This document shows, piece by piece, positions 5,441 through 5,855 of a DNA stretch of 5,855 bases; position 1 is the first letter of the stretch, and each line of letters starts with the position of its first letter. Both the position numbers and the translations under genes were made by a program. The DNA comes from Ruminiclostridium sp. (GTDB taxonomy: Bacteria > Bacillota > Clostridia > Oscillospirales > Oscillospiraceae), in the NCBI GenBank assembly GCA_017560855.1, contig JAFZEB010000076.1, positions 1-5,855 of the forward strand. The letters run 5' to 3'. Under the pieces are notes generated by a model, which was given only the letters and a program-made list of their open reading frames with translations, was not told where the DNA came from and ran no database searches.

Positions 5441-5855
5441 TCAAAACTCGTTTGCGTGTTCTTTGAAGAAGTCATACCACGCCCGAACGGCGGGGAGGTC
5501 GGTCCACTTCCTTGCTTGGATGGGTCGCTGGTCCAGGTCATACACCTTGGCCCCTTTCATGGCCAGAAGGACGGGGGAATGGGTGGCCAGGATGATCTGA
5601 CAGCCAAAGAACCGGGCGGAGTCCTCCAGAAACTTGGCCAGCTCCCGCTGGCGCTGGACGGACAGGCTGTTCTCCGGTTCATCCAGAAGGTAGAGGGCAT
5701 TCTCCTGAATCTGATCGGTGAAATACTGAAAGGCCGTCTCGCCGTTGGACCTTCCCCGGACATTCATCCCGATGCTCTCCTTCACAAAGGAGGAGCCGCT
5801 GGCCTTCCTGCGGGTGGCCCGGACCACCTTTTTCAGCTGGTCGTAGTCGTCCAGG
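5441..5855 (-). CDS. AAA/ABC-type ATPase, C-terminal part only (N-terminus outside window)
   Basis: The frame is open to the window edge; 137 residues and the stop are visible. A signature-like SNGE (residues 36-39 of the visible part), a Walker B strand ending in Asp-Glu (LLDEPENSLS, Asp58 and Glu59) and an H-loop His92 in ATHSPVLL mark the C-terminal half of an ABC/SMC-like ATP-binding fold. The Walker A motif must lie to the right of the window. Such stand-alone AAA_21-type ATPases are common in Clostridia and mostly of unknown role; some relatives are toxin, defence or repair partners (RecF/OLD-like). GTG 5827 is internal, not a start, because the conserved frame runs on through it (DDYDQLKK). 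It reads leftward toward the MerR-RDD gene but is 202 bases away, with a repeat and a candidate promoter between, so it is probably a separate unit. Confidence 0.85.
   Translation of the reverse strand, partial: LDDYDQLKKVVRATRRKASGSSFVKESIGMNVRGRSNGETAFQYFTDQIQENALYLLDEPENSLSVQRQRELAKFLEDSARFFGCQIILATHSPVLLAMKGAKVYDLDQRPIQARKWTDLPAVRAWYDFFKEHANEF

Noticed and set aside
5825..5827. GTG as the start of the ATPase
   Set aside because: The frame stays open to the window edge with plausible protein sequence and no ribosome site precedes the GTG; an ATPase lacking Walker A would not function.

Overview
The window looks like chromosomal DNA from a GC-rich member of the Clostridia, most likely an Oscillospiraceae-type gut anaerobe such as the Flavonifractor, Intestinimonas or Oscillibacter group. 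The reasons are GC-rich third codon positions, strong AGGAGG-type ribosome binding sites, compact intrinsic terminators, protein sequences of clostridial character, and a palindromic intergenic element (GTAGGGGCG...CGCCCCTAC) of a kind I recall from this family. The taxonomy is inferred from style, not from a search.

Left part, plus strand (1-2990): an arginine biosynthesis run, argJ (5' end missing), argB and argF, ending in a strong intrinsic terminator. ArgJ transfers acetyl groups between N-acetylornithine and glutamate, ArgB phosphorylates N-acetylglutamate, and ArgF carbamoylates ornithine to citrulline. argD, often found next to argB, is not between argB and argF. That place holds a 127-base spacer with two well-formed hairpins.

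Middle (2991-3368): a monocistronic unit for an 88-residue protein with two membrane segments and a C-terminal zinc ribbon. It has its own candidate promoter and strong ribosome binding site, and it ends in a second terminator that works on both strands.

Right part, minus strand (3351-5855): transcription runs leftward. At the right edge is the C-terminal part of an ABC-type/AAA ATPase (5441-5855). Next comes a 157-base spacer downstream of that gene, with a 78-base nested palindromic repeat and a candidate MerR-type promoter. Then comes a two-gene operon: a 465-residue regulator joining a MerR DNA-binding head to an RDD membrane domain and a C-terminal, probably extracytoplasmic, domain; and 13 bases after it an O6-alkylguanine-DNA alkyltransferase (ogt type) with a GTG start. 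The alkyltransferase gene and the small zinc-ribbon gene converge on the shared terminator.

The most interesting item is the MerR-RDD-exodomain protein paired with ogt. It reads as a one-component membrane-bound regulator with a DNA repair enzyme as its partner gene. The arginine genes are ordinary housekeeping apart from their spacer.
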